In this document: piece after piece, positions 15,237 to 24,136 of the stretch | Numbering within the stretch: the first letter of the stretch is position 1 | Layout: each line of letters starts with the position of its first letter | DNA from: Nautilia sp. PV-1 | Lineage (GTDB): Bacteria; Campylobacterota; Campylobacteria; Campylobacterales; Nautiliaceae | Assembly: GCF_004006315.1 (NCBI RefSeq) | Contig: NZ_CP026530.1 | Coordinates: 315,618 to 379,617, forward strand | Length of the DNA stretch: 64,000 bases | Reading direction: 5' to 3' | Made by a program: the position numbers and the translations under genes | Notes under the pieces: generated by a model | What the model was told of the DNA's origin: nothing | The model's input: the letters and a program-made list of their open reading frames with translations, nothing else | Database searches by the model: none

Positions 15237-17729
15237 ATGGATGAAATTCAAGAATTATTAGAAGACTTCCTTGTAGAAGCTTTTGAAATGATAGAGGAGA
15301 TGGACCAGGATCTTGTTGAGCTGGAGAACTCTCCCGATGATCTGGATCTTCTTAATAAAATATTCAGAGTCGCGCATACGATTAAAGGAAGCGGAAGTTT
15401 TTTAAATTTTGATAAGTTAACCAGACTTACGCATCACATGGAAGCAGTGCTGGATAAAGCAAGAAAAGGCGAGCTTACCATTACTCCTGAAATAATGGAC
15501 GTCATTCTTGAGTCCGTAGACGCCATGAAAGGTATTTTGGAATACATAAGAGACAACGGCGATGATTCGGCTCCGGATATAGATATTGAGCCTATCGTAG
15601 TCAAACTTGACGCTATTGTAAACGGAGAAAATAAAAAAGAAGCCGAATCTGAAAGTCAGGAATCTTCTAATAAACCTAAAATTGTCGGAAACATTAATTT
15701 AGATGAAATCACTCTGGAAAACGCAGATGAAATAGATCTTGATTCTTTAGAGCCTGAAGAGCTTGATGCGGTGCTTGAGCATTTAGTTGAGCTTAGAAAC
15801 AAAAAAGAAAAACCTAAAAAAATAGGCAATATCAATTTAGAAGACATAACTCTTGAAAATGCCGATGAAATAGATCTTGATTCGCTTTCTCCCGAAGAAG
15901 CCGATGCGGTGCTTGAACATTTAGTTGAGCTTAGAAACAAAGGCGGCAAAACCGAACCTAAAGAAGATAAAAAAGAACAAAGCCAAGAAGAAAAGAAATC
16001 TGAAGAGACAAAAGAAGAAAAAAAAGAAGAAAAAAAAGAAATAGCGCCTGCTAAAAAACAGGAACTTACACAAGAACAAAAGAAAAAAGAAGTTAGAAAA
16101 GCGATTTCATCCGTGGCCGAACAGACTATCAGGGTTGATGTAAAAAGACTTGACCAGTTAATGAACCTGATAGGTGAGCTTGTTCTTGCCAAAAACAGGC
16201 TTATTAAAATTTATAACGACGTAGAAGAAAGATATGAAGGCGAAAAATTCCTTGAAGAACTTAATCAGGTTGTGTCAAGTATCTCTATAGTGACTACAGA
16301 CCTTCAAATTGCCGTTATGAAAACAAGAATGCTTCCTATCGGTAAAGTATTTAACAAATTCCCTCGTTTAGTCAGAGACCTTTCACGCGAATTAGGTAAA
16401 AAAGTTAAACTGATTATCGAAGGTGAAGATACTGAACTTGATAAATCAATTATCGAAGAAATAGGCGATCCTCTTGTGCATATGATCAGAAACTCCGTTG
16501 ACCACGGTATTGAACCGCCGGAAGAGAGAAAAAAACTCGGAAAGCCGGAAGAAGGTACTGTATGGCTTAGGGCTTATAACGAAGGTAATATGATCGTTAT
16601 CGAAATTAAAGACGACGGTAAAGGTATGGATCCTGAGGTCTTAAAAAGAAAAGCTATAGAAAAAGGAATCATTACCGAAAGCGAAGCAGCTAATATGAGC
16701 GATAAAGAAGCGTTTATGCTTATCTTTAAGCCGGGATTCTCAACAGCTGCTAAAGTTACAAGCGTATCAGGACGCGGAGTCGGAATGGACGTTGTTAAAA
16801 CGAATATTGAAAAACTTAACGGTATTATTGAAGTTGACTCGGCTCCGGGTAAAGGAAGTACGTTCAAACTAAAAATCCCTCTAACACTTGCAATTATTCA
16901 GGCTCTGCTTGTGGCAAGTCAGGAAGATCTTTTTGCCGTGCCTCTTTCAAACGTTATAGAAACTGTAAGAATCGTAGAAGAAGATATCTATACAATTGAA
17001 GGAAAAAGCGTACTTAAACTCCGTGAGGAAGTGCTTCCTCTTGTAAATATGGCGGATATTTTTGAAATCGAAAAAGTACTCGAACCTGAAAAATATCTGT
17101 ATGTCGTTATTTTAGGACTCGGTGCCACTAAAATAGGTCTTATTGTAGACAGATTTATAGGTCAGGAAGAGATTGTCATTAAATCACTGGGCGAATTTTT
17201 AAAAGGTATTCCTGGAATTGCCGGTGCTACTATCAGAGGCGACGGTAGGGTTACGCTTATTATAGACGTGGGTACTTTAATGAAACTGGCTAAAGAAACC
17301 CATAACAAAAAAATAGTAACCGAATCTCTAAACGAAGCTAAAAAGAAAAAAGAAAAACCTAGCGATTATACCGTTATGCTTGTAGATGACAGCGCAATGG
17401 ACAGAAAAATCATGAGAAACGCGCTTGAAGAACTCGGAGTAAATCTTATAGAGGCAAAAGACGGCGTAGAAGCCCTTCAGATGCTTAAAAACAATGAAGT
17501 CGACGCAATGCTTATAGATATTGAAATGCCTAGAATGGACGGTTATACGTTAGCGCAGGAAATAAGAAAATATAACAAATACAGAAAACTGCCTTTAATA
17601 GCGGTTACGAGCAGAACTACAAAATCAGACAGGGTAAGAGGTGTTGAAGTGGGAATGAACGAATATATTACAAAACCGTATACTCCTGAATATTTACAAA
17701 ACGTAGTTAGAAGAAATCTTGGATTATAA
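15237..17729 (+). CDS. cheA: Chemotaxis histidine kinase CheA with C-terminal receiver domain
   Basis: 830 residues. Hpt domain with His47 in VAHTIKGSGSF; then a linker with two copies of a 46-residue unit (DNA 15687-15824 and 15825-15941) and a long Lys/Glu stretch; dimerisation domain starting near TIRVDVKRLDQLMNLIGELV; ATPase domain with IRNSVDHGIE, DDGKGMD and GRGVGMDVV; CheW-like domain; and a receiver domain with phospho-acceptor Asp761 in LIDIEMPRMDGY. The fused receiver is the CheAY arrangement of Campylobacterota. It autophosphorylates and passes phosphate to CheY. A standard CheY-binding P2 domain is not obvious. Confidence 0.95.
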   Translation: MDEIQELLEDFLVEAFEMIEEMDQDLVELENSPDDLDLLNKIFRVAHTIKGSGSFLNFDKLTRLTHHMEAVLDKARKGELTITPEIMDVILESVDAMKGILEYIRDNGDDSAPDIDIEPIVVKLDAIVNGENKKEAESESQESSNKPKIVGNINLDEITLENADEIDLDSLEPEELDAVLEHLVELRNKKEKPKKIGNINLEDITLENADEIDLDSLSPEEADAVLEHLVELRNKGGKTEPKEDKKEQSQEEKKSEETKEEKKEEKKEIAPAKKQELTQEQKKKEVRKAISSVAEQTIRVDVKRLDQLMNLIGELVLAKNRLIKIYNDVEERYEGEKFLEELNQVVSSISIVTTDLQIAVMKTRMLPIGKVFNKFPRLVRDLSRELGKKVKLIIEGEDTELDKSIIEEIGDPLVHMIRNSVDHGIEPPEERKKLGKPEEGTVWLRAYNEGNMIVIEIKDDGKGMDPEVLKRKAIEKGIITESEAANMSDKEAFMLIFKPGFSTAAKVTSVSGRGVGMDVVKTNIEKLNGIIEVDSAPGKGSTFKLKIPLTLAIIQALLVASQEDLFAVPLSNVIETVRIVEEDIYTIEGKSVLKLREEVLPLVNMADIFEIEKVLEPEKYLYVVILGLGATKIGLIVDRFIGQEEIVIKSLGEFLKGIPGIAGATIRGDGRVTLIIDVGTLMKLAKETHNKKIVTESLNEAKKKKEKPSDYTVMLVDDSAMDRKIMRNALEELGVNLIEAKDGVEALQMLKNNEVDAMLIDIEMPRMDGYTLAQEIRKYNKYRKLPLIAVTSRTTKSDRVRGVEVGMNEYITKPYTPEYLQNVVRRNLGL
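15687..15941 (+). repeat. Tandem duplication in the CheA linker
   Basis: A 138-bp unit beginning GNINL is followed directly by a second copy of about 117 bp. Both encode ENADEIDLDSL and DAVLEHLVELRNK; the DNA has diverged mostly at third positions, so the duplication is not recent. Confidence 0.8.
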
Positions 17730-17738
17730 GGGTAAAAA

Positions 17739-18263
17739 ATGGGAAGTTTAAACGAAATCGTAAAACAGCAGCAACAGTCTCTTACGCAGCCGGAAGAAAA
17801 CGTTTCTGAAGAGATTGTACAGTTAGTGGGATTTATAGTGGGTGAAGAAGAATTTGCCGTTCCTATTTTATCCATTCAGGAAATTATTAAACCTATAGAA
17901 TGGACAAGGGTTCCGTTTACTCCTGATTACGTATTAGGCGTGTTTAACTTAAGGGGTAACGTGCTTCCACTTATAGATTTAAGAATAAAATTCGGAGTTT
18001 CCGCAAACGATATTGATGAAAATACAAGATTTATCGTTATGAAAATAAAAGACGAGGATGTGGCGTTTATTATTGACAGACTTACTTCCGCCCTTAGAAT
18101 CAAGAAAAAAAACATACTTCCTCCTCCGGATACTTATTCAAATGAAGATGATATAATTGAAGGCGTGGGAAGAATGGATGACGGAAGAATTATTACTATT
18201 TTAAAAGTGGATAATTTAATAAAAAGAGAAGACATAGTGCCTTCTCAGGAAAATAATCTTTAA
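17739..18263 (+). CDS. cheW: CheW chemotaxis coupling protein
   Basis: 174 residues with a single CheW domain after a Gln-rich start: LVGFIVGEEEFAVPI, PFTPDYVLGVFNLRGNVLPLIDLR and an acidic C-terminal tail. It bridges receptors and CheA in the signalling array. It lies 9 bp after cheA, completing cheV-cheA-cheW, and its 3' end overlaps speA on the other strand by 4 bp. No receptor or cheY gene is in the window. Confidence 0.95.
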   Translation: MGSLNEIVKQQQQSLTQPEENVSEEIVQLVGFIVGEEEFAVPILSIQEIIKPIEWTRVPFTPDYVLGVFNLRGNVLPLIDLRIKFGVSANDIDENTRFIVMKIKDEDVAFIIDRLTSALRIKKKNILPPPDTYSNEDDIIEGVGRMDDGRIITILKVDNLIKREDIVPSQENNL

Positions 18264-20086
18264 TCTTTCAGATAAACCATATCGTTAAGGAGTAGTAAAA
18301 GCTCTCCGAAAATCTCTTTTTGTTTTTCTTCGTTTTTAATGTTGTTTTCTATATTGTCTTTTAATCTCCATTCAAGTTCGTTTATATCATAATCAAGATC
18401 GATTAATATTTCCCTTATTTTTTGGGTCGGTTCAAGAAATTCTATTTGGTGGTTTCCTTCTTCGTCAAAACTTACGATAGCTTCATTTGTGAAGCTGAAA
18501 AGGTTGTGTTTCATACCCAAAATTTCCTGATAGGCTCCTACAAGGAAAAATCCTAAATAATATTTTTCTTTGTTCAGGTCAACGTCATGTAAATATATAG
18601 GGTTTTCTTTGTTAAAAGGTATTTCTCCGTCGCTGTCGCAGGTGATATCCCATATAGTCGCACTTCTGTTTGGGCTAATATTCAGTTTTGTTATAGGCAT
18701 AACAGGAAATCTCTGTCCGAGTCCCCAAAAATCAGGCAGACTCTGAAAAATAGAAAAGTTTGCAAGGTATTTTTCCTGTATTTTTTCGTTAATTGATTTA
18801 AGCTCTTTATTTTTAAATCCTCTGGAAGTTGCGAATTTGAGAGCTTTTTTAATTATAAGATGTACAAGTATTTCGCTGTTGCTTCTGTCTATAAGGTCTA
18901 TATATCCCAAATCAAAAAGTGTAAGCAGACTTTCAAAATGATCCAGAGCGTCATGAAAATATTCAATATAGTTGCTTTCGTTAAGTGTATCATAAAGATC
19001 AAACAGTTCTTCCACCAGATCGGGGTTTTTGTTTTTTAACCTTAAGGATTTTTCGGTATATTCCTGAGAAAAAAGTTCGATTACCGGTGCTATTAATATA
19101 GTGGAAGGCGATGCGATAAATCGTCCGCTTTCAGTGAAAATATCAGGCATAGGAACCTGTTTTTTGTTTGAAATTTCTTTTAAAAGATACACAACGTCGT
19201 TGCTGAATTCCTCAATTGAATAGTTTTTGTCACGTTTTTCCTCCCACTGTGAATACTCTACCGCAAGTCCTCCGCCAATATTGATGGCGCTCAGGTTTTT
19301 GGCTCCGAGCTTTCTTAAATCCGCATATATGTTACCGCTTTCACGGATAGCTTTTTTAAGCGGCGATATATCGTTTATCTGACTGCCGATATGGAAATGG
19401 ATCATTTTAAGTTTGTCCAGTATGCCGTTTTGTTTGAGTATTTCAATGGCTTCTATAATTTCGGTAGAGCTTAGTCCGAATTTGCTCTCAATCCCCCCGC
19501 TTTTAGCCCATATCCCGACGCCGCTTGTATGAAGACGAATACGGATACCGATATTTACCGGCATTTTGTGGTATTCGGTACTGACTTCTATAATGGATTT
19601 GAGCTCATTTAGTCCTTCAATAGTAATAGTTACGTCAAATCCCATAAAACCGGCTATGAATGCCAGGCGTATCATGTCTTTGTCTTTAAATCCGTTAATA
19701 GTGATAGGGGCGTTTTTGTTGTTATAAGCCATTGCCAGGATAAGTTCCGCCTTGCTTCCGGCTTCCAGTCCGTAATTGTATTTATGCGCTATTTTAATGA
19801 GAGGTTTTAAAAAAGTAGGAAACTGGTTTACTTTAAGCGGGAATACCGCCTGGAATTTTCCTTTGTAATCAAACTCTTTAATAGCTTTATTGAATGATAT
19901 GTATAATGAATTGATCTGTTTTCTGATGAGATGGGGAAATCTGAGAAGAATAGGCCCTTTTATTCCTTTTTCTTCTATTTCTTCTATTATGTCTATAAGA
20001 GCCGGCTGGTTTCCGTAGTTTATTTTCAGTTTGCCGTTTTCTATAAAGAAATTGTTGGCACCCCAGATATCTATTCCGTAGTTCAT
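18260..20086 (-). CDS. speA: Biosynthetic arginine decarboxylase SpeA
   Basis: 608 residues, the normal length for the PLP-dependent, fold III (alanine-racemase-like barrel) SpeA family. Recognisable segments are FPLKVNQ with the PLP lysine, GLEAGSKAEL, HFHIGSQI, NIGGGLAVEYSQW and FTESGRFIASP. It turns arginine into agmatine, the first step to putrescine and spermidine. The start ATG at 20086 lies 27 bp downstream of the hisS stop on the same strand. Confidence 0.95.
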   Translation of the reverse strand: MNYGIDIWGANNFFIENGKLKINYGNQPALIDIIEEIEEKGIKGPILLRFPHLIRKQINSLYISFNKAIKEFDYKGKFQAVFPLKVNQFPTFLKPLIKIAHKYNYGLEAGSKAELILAMAYNNKNAPITINGFKDKDMIRLAFIAGFMGFDVTITIEGLNELKSIIEVSTEYHKMPVNIGIRIRLHTSGVGIWAKSGGIESKFGLSSTEIIEAIEILKQNGILDKLKMIHFHIGSQINDISPLKKAIRESGNIYADLRKLGAKNLSAINIGGGLAVEYSQWEEKRDKNYSIEEFSNDVVYLLKEISNKKQVPMPDIFTESGRFIASPSTILIAPVIELFSQEYTEKSLRLKNKNPDLVEELFDLYDTLNESNYIEYFHDALDHFESLLTLFDLGYIDLIDRSNSEILVHLIIKKALKFATSRGFKNKELKSINEKIQEKYLANFSIFQSLPDFWGLGQRFPVMPITKLNISPNRSATIWDITCDSDGEIPFNKENPIYLHDVDLNKEKYYLGFFLVGAYQEILGMKHNLFSFTNEAIVSFDEEGNHQIEFLEPTQKIREILIDLDYDINELEWRLKDNIENNIKNEEKQKEIFGELLLLLNDMVYLKD

Positions 20087-20113
20087 GTTAAGCCTTTGTT
20101 TAACTTAATTTAA

Positions 20114-21274
20114 TTATAGCTCTTTTTCGAAAAATTTTCCTTCTTTTAGCTCTTCTTCACCTACTATAAGAGCTTTTTTGTATCCGCCTTTGTCTGCGGC
20201 TTTAAGATGCGCTTTTAAAGATTTTGTTTTTGTTTCTACGAACACTTTTTGGTTGTGTCTTAGTTTTTTTGCTTCTTTTTGTATAAAAGGCAAAGCTTCG
20301 TCAAGCATTGCACCCATATATATACCGTCTCTGATTTCGTCTGTTTTAACAAGTTCCAGAATTCTTTCCACTCCTATTGCGAATCCGACTCCCGGTGTGG
20401 ATTTCCCTCCTAAAAACTCAACCAGCCTGTCATATCTTCCGCCTCCGCATATTGCGCTTTGGGCTCCGATTTCGGTTGATACGAATTCAAAAGTCGTTTT
20501 TGTGTAATAATCAAGACCTCTTACGAGGTTTTTGTCCACTTCGTAACTGATGCCGAGATTTTCAAGACCTTTTTTCAGTGTTTCGAAGTCTTTTTGGCAG
20601 TTTTCGCAGAGGTTGTCCGTAATTTTTGGGGCGTCTTTTAGAATCTCCTGACAGCTTTGCTGTTTACAGTCAAGTGTTCTTATAGGGTTTTGGGTGATTC
20701 TTCTTTGACAGTCTTCGCAGAGTTCTTCTTTGTGCGAATTTAAAAATTCAACCAGTTTGTTTCTGTATTCAGGCATGCATACGCTGCATCCCAAAGAGTT
20801 GATTTTAAGAGTGTAATCAATTCCTAAAGAATCGAAAATATCCGCCGCAAGGGCAATGATGTTTATATCTTCGTATATGCTAGGTTCTCCGAAGCTTTCA
20901 ATTCCGAACTGGTGGAATTCCCTCAGTCTTCCTTTTTGCGGTCTTTCATATCTGAACATAGGTCCGAAATACCAAAATCTCTTAGGAGTCTGCTGTCTGT
21001 CGTATTTGTGCTCTATAAAGCTTCTGACAACTCCCGCCGTCCCTTCGGGTCTTAGGCAGACGTCGTTGCCCCCTTTGTCTATAAACTGATACATCTCTTT
21101 ATTTACTATGTCGCTGCTTTCTCCCACGCTTCTTTTAAACAAAGACGTTTCTTCTAAAATAGGGGTTTCTATGTATGAATATCCGTAATTTTCGGCAATT
21201 TCCCTGGCGGTATCGAATATTTTTAAAAAACGAGGGTCCTCAATGTCTTTCATTCCTCTTAACGCTTTAATCAT
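20114..21274 (-). CDS. hisS: Histidyl-tRNA synthetase
   Basis: 386 residues, a short class II synthetase. Motif 2 is visible around MFRYERPQKGRLREFHQFGIE and the histidine-specific LVRGLDYYTKTTFE and AICGGGRYDRL loops are intact, with motif 3 at GVGFAIGVERI. The anticodon-binding domain is compact. Eight cysteines, mostly in CxxC-like pairs (about 175-225) suggest a metal site in the insertion domain. It appears to be first in a hisS-speA pair. Confidence 0.95.
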   Translation of the reverse strand: MIKALRGMKDIEDPRFLKIFDTAREIAENYGYSYIETPILEETSLFKRSVGESSDIVNKEMYQFIDKGGNDVCLRPEGTAGVVRSFIEHKYDRQQTPKRFWYFGPMFRYERPQKGRLREFHQFGIESFGEPSIYEDINIIALAADIFDSLGIDYTLKINSLGCSVCMPEYRNKLVEFLNSHKEELCEDCQRRITQNPIRTLDCKQQSCQEILKDAPKITDNLCENCQKDFETLKKGLENLGISYEVDKNLVRGLDYYTKTTFEFVSTEIGAQSAICGGGRYDRLVEFLGGKSTPGVGFAIGVERILELVKTDEIRDGIYMGAMLDEALPFIQKEAKKLRHNQKVFVETKTKSLKAHLKAADKGGYKKALIVGEEELKEGKFFEKEL

Positions 21275-21302
21275 TAAAATACCTTTTTTTATGAAATTTT
21301 AT

Positions 21303-22133
21303 CTAAAATTTGTAATTTAAACTTATATTTACCGCTTCTTTTAAGTGATAATCGTATGTTTTGGAATATAGAAGATAAGGCTCGAATTCTATATATATTC
21401 TTTTGGATCTGATAATATGCCTGAAAACAAGGTTCAGTTTATGAGAATAGCAAAAAGGAGCCCTGTCTGTATAGCCCGTAAAAGAGTATCCTAAAACATA
21501 AAGCCTTTTATTGTAAATAAACGATTTATAAATTCCAGAAGTGTATGTAAAAAACGAATCGTTTTTTGTTCTTGATACGGTGGTATTGAATGTGTAAGGT
21601 TTTTTTTTGATAATTACTATTGAATATTCTTCCCAGTAGTTATCAAAAGGATAATAATAAAACTGCTGGTTAAACGCATAAGTAAGATAATAAGTTTTTT
21701 GAATCAAAAAGCTGTTTTTTATAAAAAACTTGAGTTTGGAATCTCTTATTCTTAAATAGGGTCTTATTGTCAATGAGGTATATAAACTTTTGGTCTGCGG
21801 ATTCTGCTTTTTTAAATTTTTTTGTTTTGTCGTTTTATTTTTAACAATAATGTGGGAAAATTTTAAACCCGGAAGTTTTAAATGCAGTGACAGAGAGGTT
21901 GAGACCTTGCTGTTTAGCGAATCATAGCTTATTTTAAAATGAAAAAACGACTCTTTAGGGTTTATTTTCAAATAATCGGGTATAAAAAAATTAACGTTGC
22001 TGATAAGCCCTTTTTTTATAGAAATAAGGGTTTCATATAAGGTGTTTTGTTCTGTTTTTGTTTTTTTGTATACAATGTTGTCCGTAGCAAACGATAAATT
22101 AATTATAATTATAAATAAAATAAACTTTTTCAT
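21303..22133 (-). CDS. Putative outer-membrane beta-barrel protein
   Basis: 276 residues with a signal peptide (about 1-16, ending SFA), many alternating aromatic/polar strands rich in Tyr and Phe, and a C-terminal strand ending NISLNYKF. A terminal Phe after alternating residues is the usual signal for outer-membrane barrel assembly. I recognise no family. It is divergent from ymdB and lies 28 bp upstream of hisS on the same strand, so it may be co-transcribed with hisS-speA. Confidence 0.55.
   Translation of the reverse strand: MKKFILFIIIINLSFATDNIVYKKTKTEQNTLYETLISIKKGLISNVNFFIPDYLKINPKESFFHFKISYDSLNSKVSTSLSLHLKLPGLKFSHIIVKNKTTKQKNLKKQNPQTKSLYTSLTIRPYLRIRDSKLKFFIKNSFLIQKTYYLTYAFNQQFYYYPFDNYWEEYSIVIIKKKPYTFNTTVSRTKNDSFFTYTSGIYKSFIYNKRLYVLGYSFTGYTDRAPFCYSHKLNLVFRHIIRSKRIYIEFEPYLLYSKTYDYHLKEAVNISLNYKF
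22104..22109 (+). promoter_or_regulatory. -10 box of ymdB
   Basis: TATAAT 50 bp before the ymdB ATG, inside the first codons of the divergent gene. Confidence 0.4.
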
Positions 22134-22158
22134 TTTAGTATTTTACCAAAGGATTTTA

Positions 22159-22947
22159 ATGAATATACTTTTTATAGGCGATATTGTAGGCAAACCGGGA
22201 AGAAAAATGGTTAAGAAATTTCTTCCCTCTTTAAAAAAAGAGTATCAGATTAATTACGTAATTGCTAATTACGAAAACGCGGCGCACGGTTTTGGTGTGA
22301 CGGAAAAAGTGTATAAAGAATTGAAAACTGCGGGAGTGGATATTTTTACGGGAGGAAATCATACTTTTGATAAGAAAAAAGACGCTTTTACGCTGCTTGA
22401 AGAAAAAAAAATATTAAGACCGCTGAATTATTTTGAAGCTCCGGGAGAATGGTATTATGAAGACGATAATATTATCGTAATAAGTGCAATGGGGATATTT
22501 GCGATGCCTTACGGCAAAAACCCGTTTATAGAGCTCAATCAATTTGTAGAAGGAAAAGATAAGTTTATTTTTGTGGATTTCCACGCGGAAGCCACAGCAG
22601 AAAAAAGAGCCATGTATCTTATGCTAAAAGGCAGGGTGGGAGCCGTGGTAGGTACGCATACGCATATCGGTACCGATGATCTGGAAATAGAGGACGGAAC
22701 CTGTTATCTGACGGATATAGGTCTTACGGGCTGCAGGGATAACGTAATTGGCATGGAAGCGAAAGCGCCTATTGCCCATATGCTGACAGGTCTTAAGCAT
22801 AATTTTGACGTAAAAGAGAAATGCGAGGCTATTTTTCAGGCGCTGCTTATTAAAACCGACGAAAATAAGAGCGTATCGGCTAAAAAGTTTAAAGCCGTTG
22901 GTGAGGGCGAGTTGTATGTTTCCCAGGAGGTTGAAGTTGGAGTTTAG
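22159..22947 (+). CDS. ymdB: YmdB-family metallophosphoesterase
   Basis: 262 residues from ATG 22159, preceded by AAAGGA at 22148. The family's di-metal motifs are present: FIGDIVGKPG, NYENAAHGFG, GGNHTFD, DFHAEATAEK and GTHTHIGTDD. Characterised relatives hydrolyse 2',3'-cyclic nucleotides. The frame stays open upstream to 21997, but that part crosses the divergent gene and has no homology-like content, so the shorter start is used. The 3' end overlaps magIII by 11 bp. Confidence 0.9.
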   Translation: MNILFIGDIVGKPGRKMVKKFLPSLKKEYQINYVIANYENAAHGFGVTEKVYKELKTAGVDIFTGGNHTFDKKKDAFTLLEEKKILRPLNYFEAPGEWYYEDDNIIVISAMGIFAMPYGKNPFIELNQFVEGKDKFIFVDFHAEATAEKRAMYLMLKGRVGAVVGTHTHIGTDDLEIEDGTCYLTDIGLTGCRDNVIGMEAKAPIAHMLTGLKHNFDVKEKCEAIFQALLIKTDENKSVSAKKFKAVGEGELYVSQEVEVGV

Positions 22948-23563
22948 CAATTCTTACGAGCTTCTAAAAGAACTAAGAAGCAAAAATCTTTTAATAAACA
23001 AACCTAAATACTGGTGGCCGAATTACGGCACGTTTGAAGTGGTGGTCGGAGCCGTTTTGACACAAAACACAAAATGGGAAAACGTCGAAAAAGCCCTTAA
23101 TAAATGGAAAATGGAAAATGGTGAATGGAGAATTGAAGATGTTGCAAGTTTAGACCCGGTATTTTTGTCTGAAATTATAAAACCGGCGGGTTTTTACAAT
23201 CAAAAGTCAAAGCGCCTTATAGCTTTGAGCCGGAATATTCTAAGGGATTTCGGCAGTTTTGAAAGTTTCAGGGAAAATGTAAACAGAGAGTGGCTGCTTG
23301 AACAAAAAGGCATAGGGTTTGAGACGGCCGATTCTATTCTTTGCTATGCATGCGGACGTGATATAATGGTAGTAGACGCATATACCAGAAGGCTTCTTAA
23401 GAAAAAAGGATATGAATTTGAAACGTATGATGAAATGAGAGAGTGGTGCGAAAGAGGAATTGAAGAAAACTGGGATAAACTCTCTGATGTTTACGAGAAT
23501 GATTTGAATTTGTGCTATGCAAGATTTCATGGTAAAATCGTTGAATTTATGAAGAAAAAATAA
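22937..23563 (+). CDS. magIII: 3-methyladenine DNA glycosylase, MagIII-like
   Basis: 208 residues. An endonuclease-III-fold protein with the helix-hairpin-helix EQKGIGFETAD and the catalytic Asp in IMVVDAYTRR. YWWPN, GAVLTQNTKW and ARFHGKIVEF closely match my memory of Helicobacter MagIII, which removes 3-methyladenine; like MagIII it lacks the C-terminal 4Fe-4S cysteines. TTG 22937 is chosen because AGGAGG ends 6 bp upstream. Residues about 56-68 are encoded by a heptad repeat (23103-23144) that the Helicobacter protein lacks at this place. Confidence 0.85.
   Translation: MEFSNSYELLKELRSKNLLINKPKYWWPNYGTFEVVVGAVLTQNTKWENVEKALNKWKMENGEWRIEDVASLDPVFLSEIIKPAGFYNQKSKRLIALSRNILRDFGSFESFRENVNREWLLEQKGIGFETADSILCYACGRDIMVVDAYTRRLLKKKGYEFETYDEMREWCERGIEENWDKLSDVYENDLNLCYARFHGKIVEFMKKK
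23103..23144 (+). repeat. 7-bp periodic repeat inside magIII
   Basis: Units AATGGAA, AATGGAA, AATGGTG, AATGGAG, AATTGAA and GATGTTG; encodes a KMENGEWRIED-type peptide similar to the one inside AddA. Confidence 0.8.
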
Positions 23564-24127
23564 ATGGACAGACTTTTTTTCAACGGGGCTGAAATAAGAT
23601 ATAAAATAGTTAAAAAACCTATTAAAAATCTGTATCTGGAAGTAAAAGAAGGATTTGTGGAAATAAGGTGCAACGGATTCGTGCCTAAAAGACATATAGA
23701 AAAATTTATTCTAAAACATGCAGAGCATATTATTCATAAACTTTCCGAAAAAGAGTTTTTTTATCTTTTCGGTAAAAAATATGATAAAAACGGAGCTGAT
23801 GTAAAAGAGCTGTTTAAAGAAAAACTGCCTCCTGTCGTTTTGAAATATGTAAAAACATATTCGGAAAAAATGAATCTGTATCCAAGCAGGGTTTCTTTCA
23901 GATTTAATAAAACAAGATGGGGCAGCTGCAGCCCTAAAAACAGTATAAGTTTCAATTATTATCTCGCGCAGCTTCCGGAAGAGCTGATAGAGTATGTGGT
24001 AGTACACGAACTAGCTCACATAAAGCATAAAAACCATTCGAATAAATTCTGGGATGAGGTGGCGAGGTATCTTCCGGACGTAAAAAAAAGAAGAAAACTT
24101 CTAAAAGAATTTGAAAAGAAAATATAA
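23564..24127 (+). CDS. YgjP/DUF45-type metal-dependent hydrolase
   Basis: 187 residues. The zinc-protease-like site is HELAHIKHKNHSNKFW (His, Glu, His and a downstream His), preceded by the family segment TRWGSCSP. This matches the DUF45/WLM group near SprT and M48 proteases. The start ATG lies directly on the magIII stop, so translation is coupled. The protein is shorter than most family members (about 230), mainly at the N-terminus. Substrate unknown. Confidence 0.85.
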   Translation: MDRLFFNGAEIRYKIVKKPIKNLYLEVKEGFVEIRCNGFVPKRHIEKFILKHAEHIIHKLSEKEFFYLFGKKYDKNGADVKELFKEKLPPVVLKYVKTYSEKMNLYPSRVSFRFNKTRWGSCSPKNSISFNYYLAQLPEELIEYVVVHELAHIKHKNHSNKFWDEVARYLPDVKKRRKLLKEFEKKI

Positions 24128-24136
24128 AGGGGAGCA

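Noticed and set aside
15656-16192. 178-codon minus-strand frame inside cheA
   Set aside because: Serine/phenylalanine-rich antisense of the Lys/Glu-rich CheA linker, a typical shadow.
21997-22158. 54-codon upstream extension of ymdB
   Set aside because: It crosses the start of the divergent gene, has no ribosome site, and the family's conserved start FIGDIVGKPG begins right after ATG 22159.
22898-22936. 13-codon upstream extension of magIII
   Set aside because: TTG 22937 has AGGAGG 6 bp upstream and gives an N-terminus like Helicobacter MagIII; the extension lies within ymdB.
8229-23144. CRISPR array
   Set aside because: Repeats are 7-bp tandem units without spacers, and no cas gene is present in the window.
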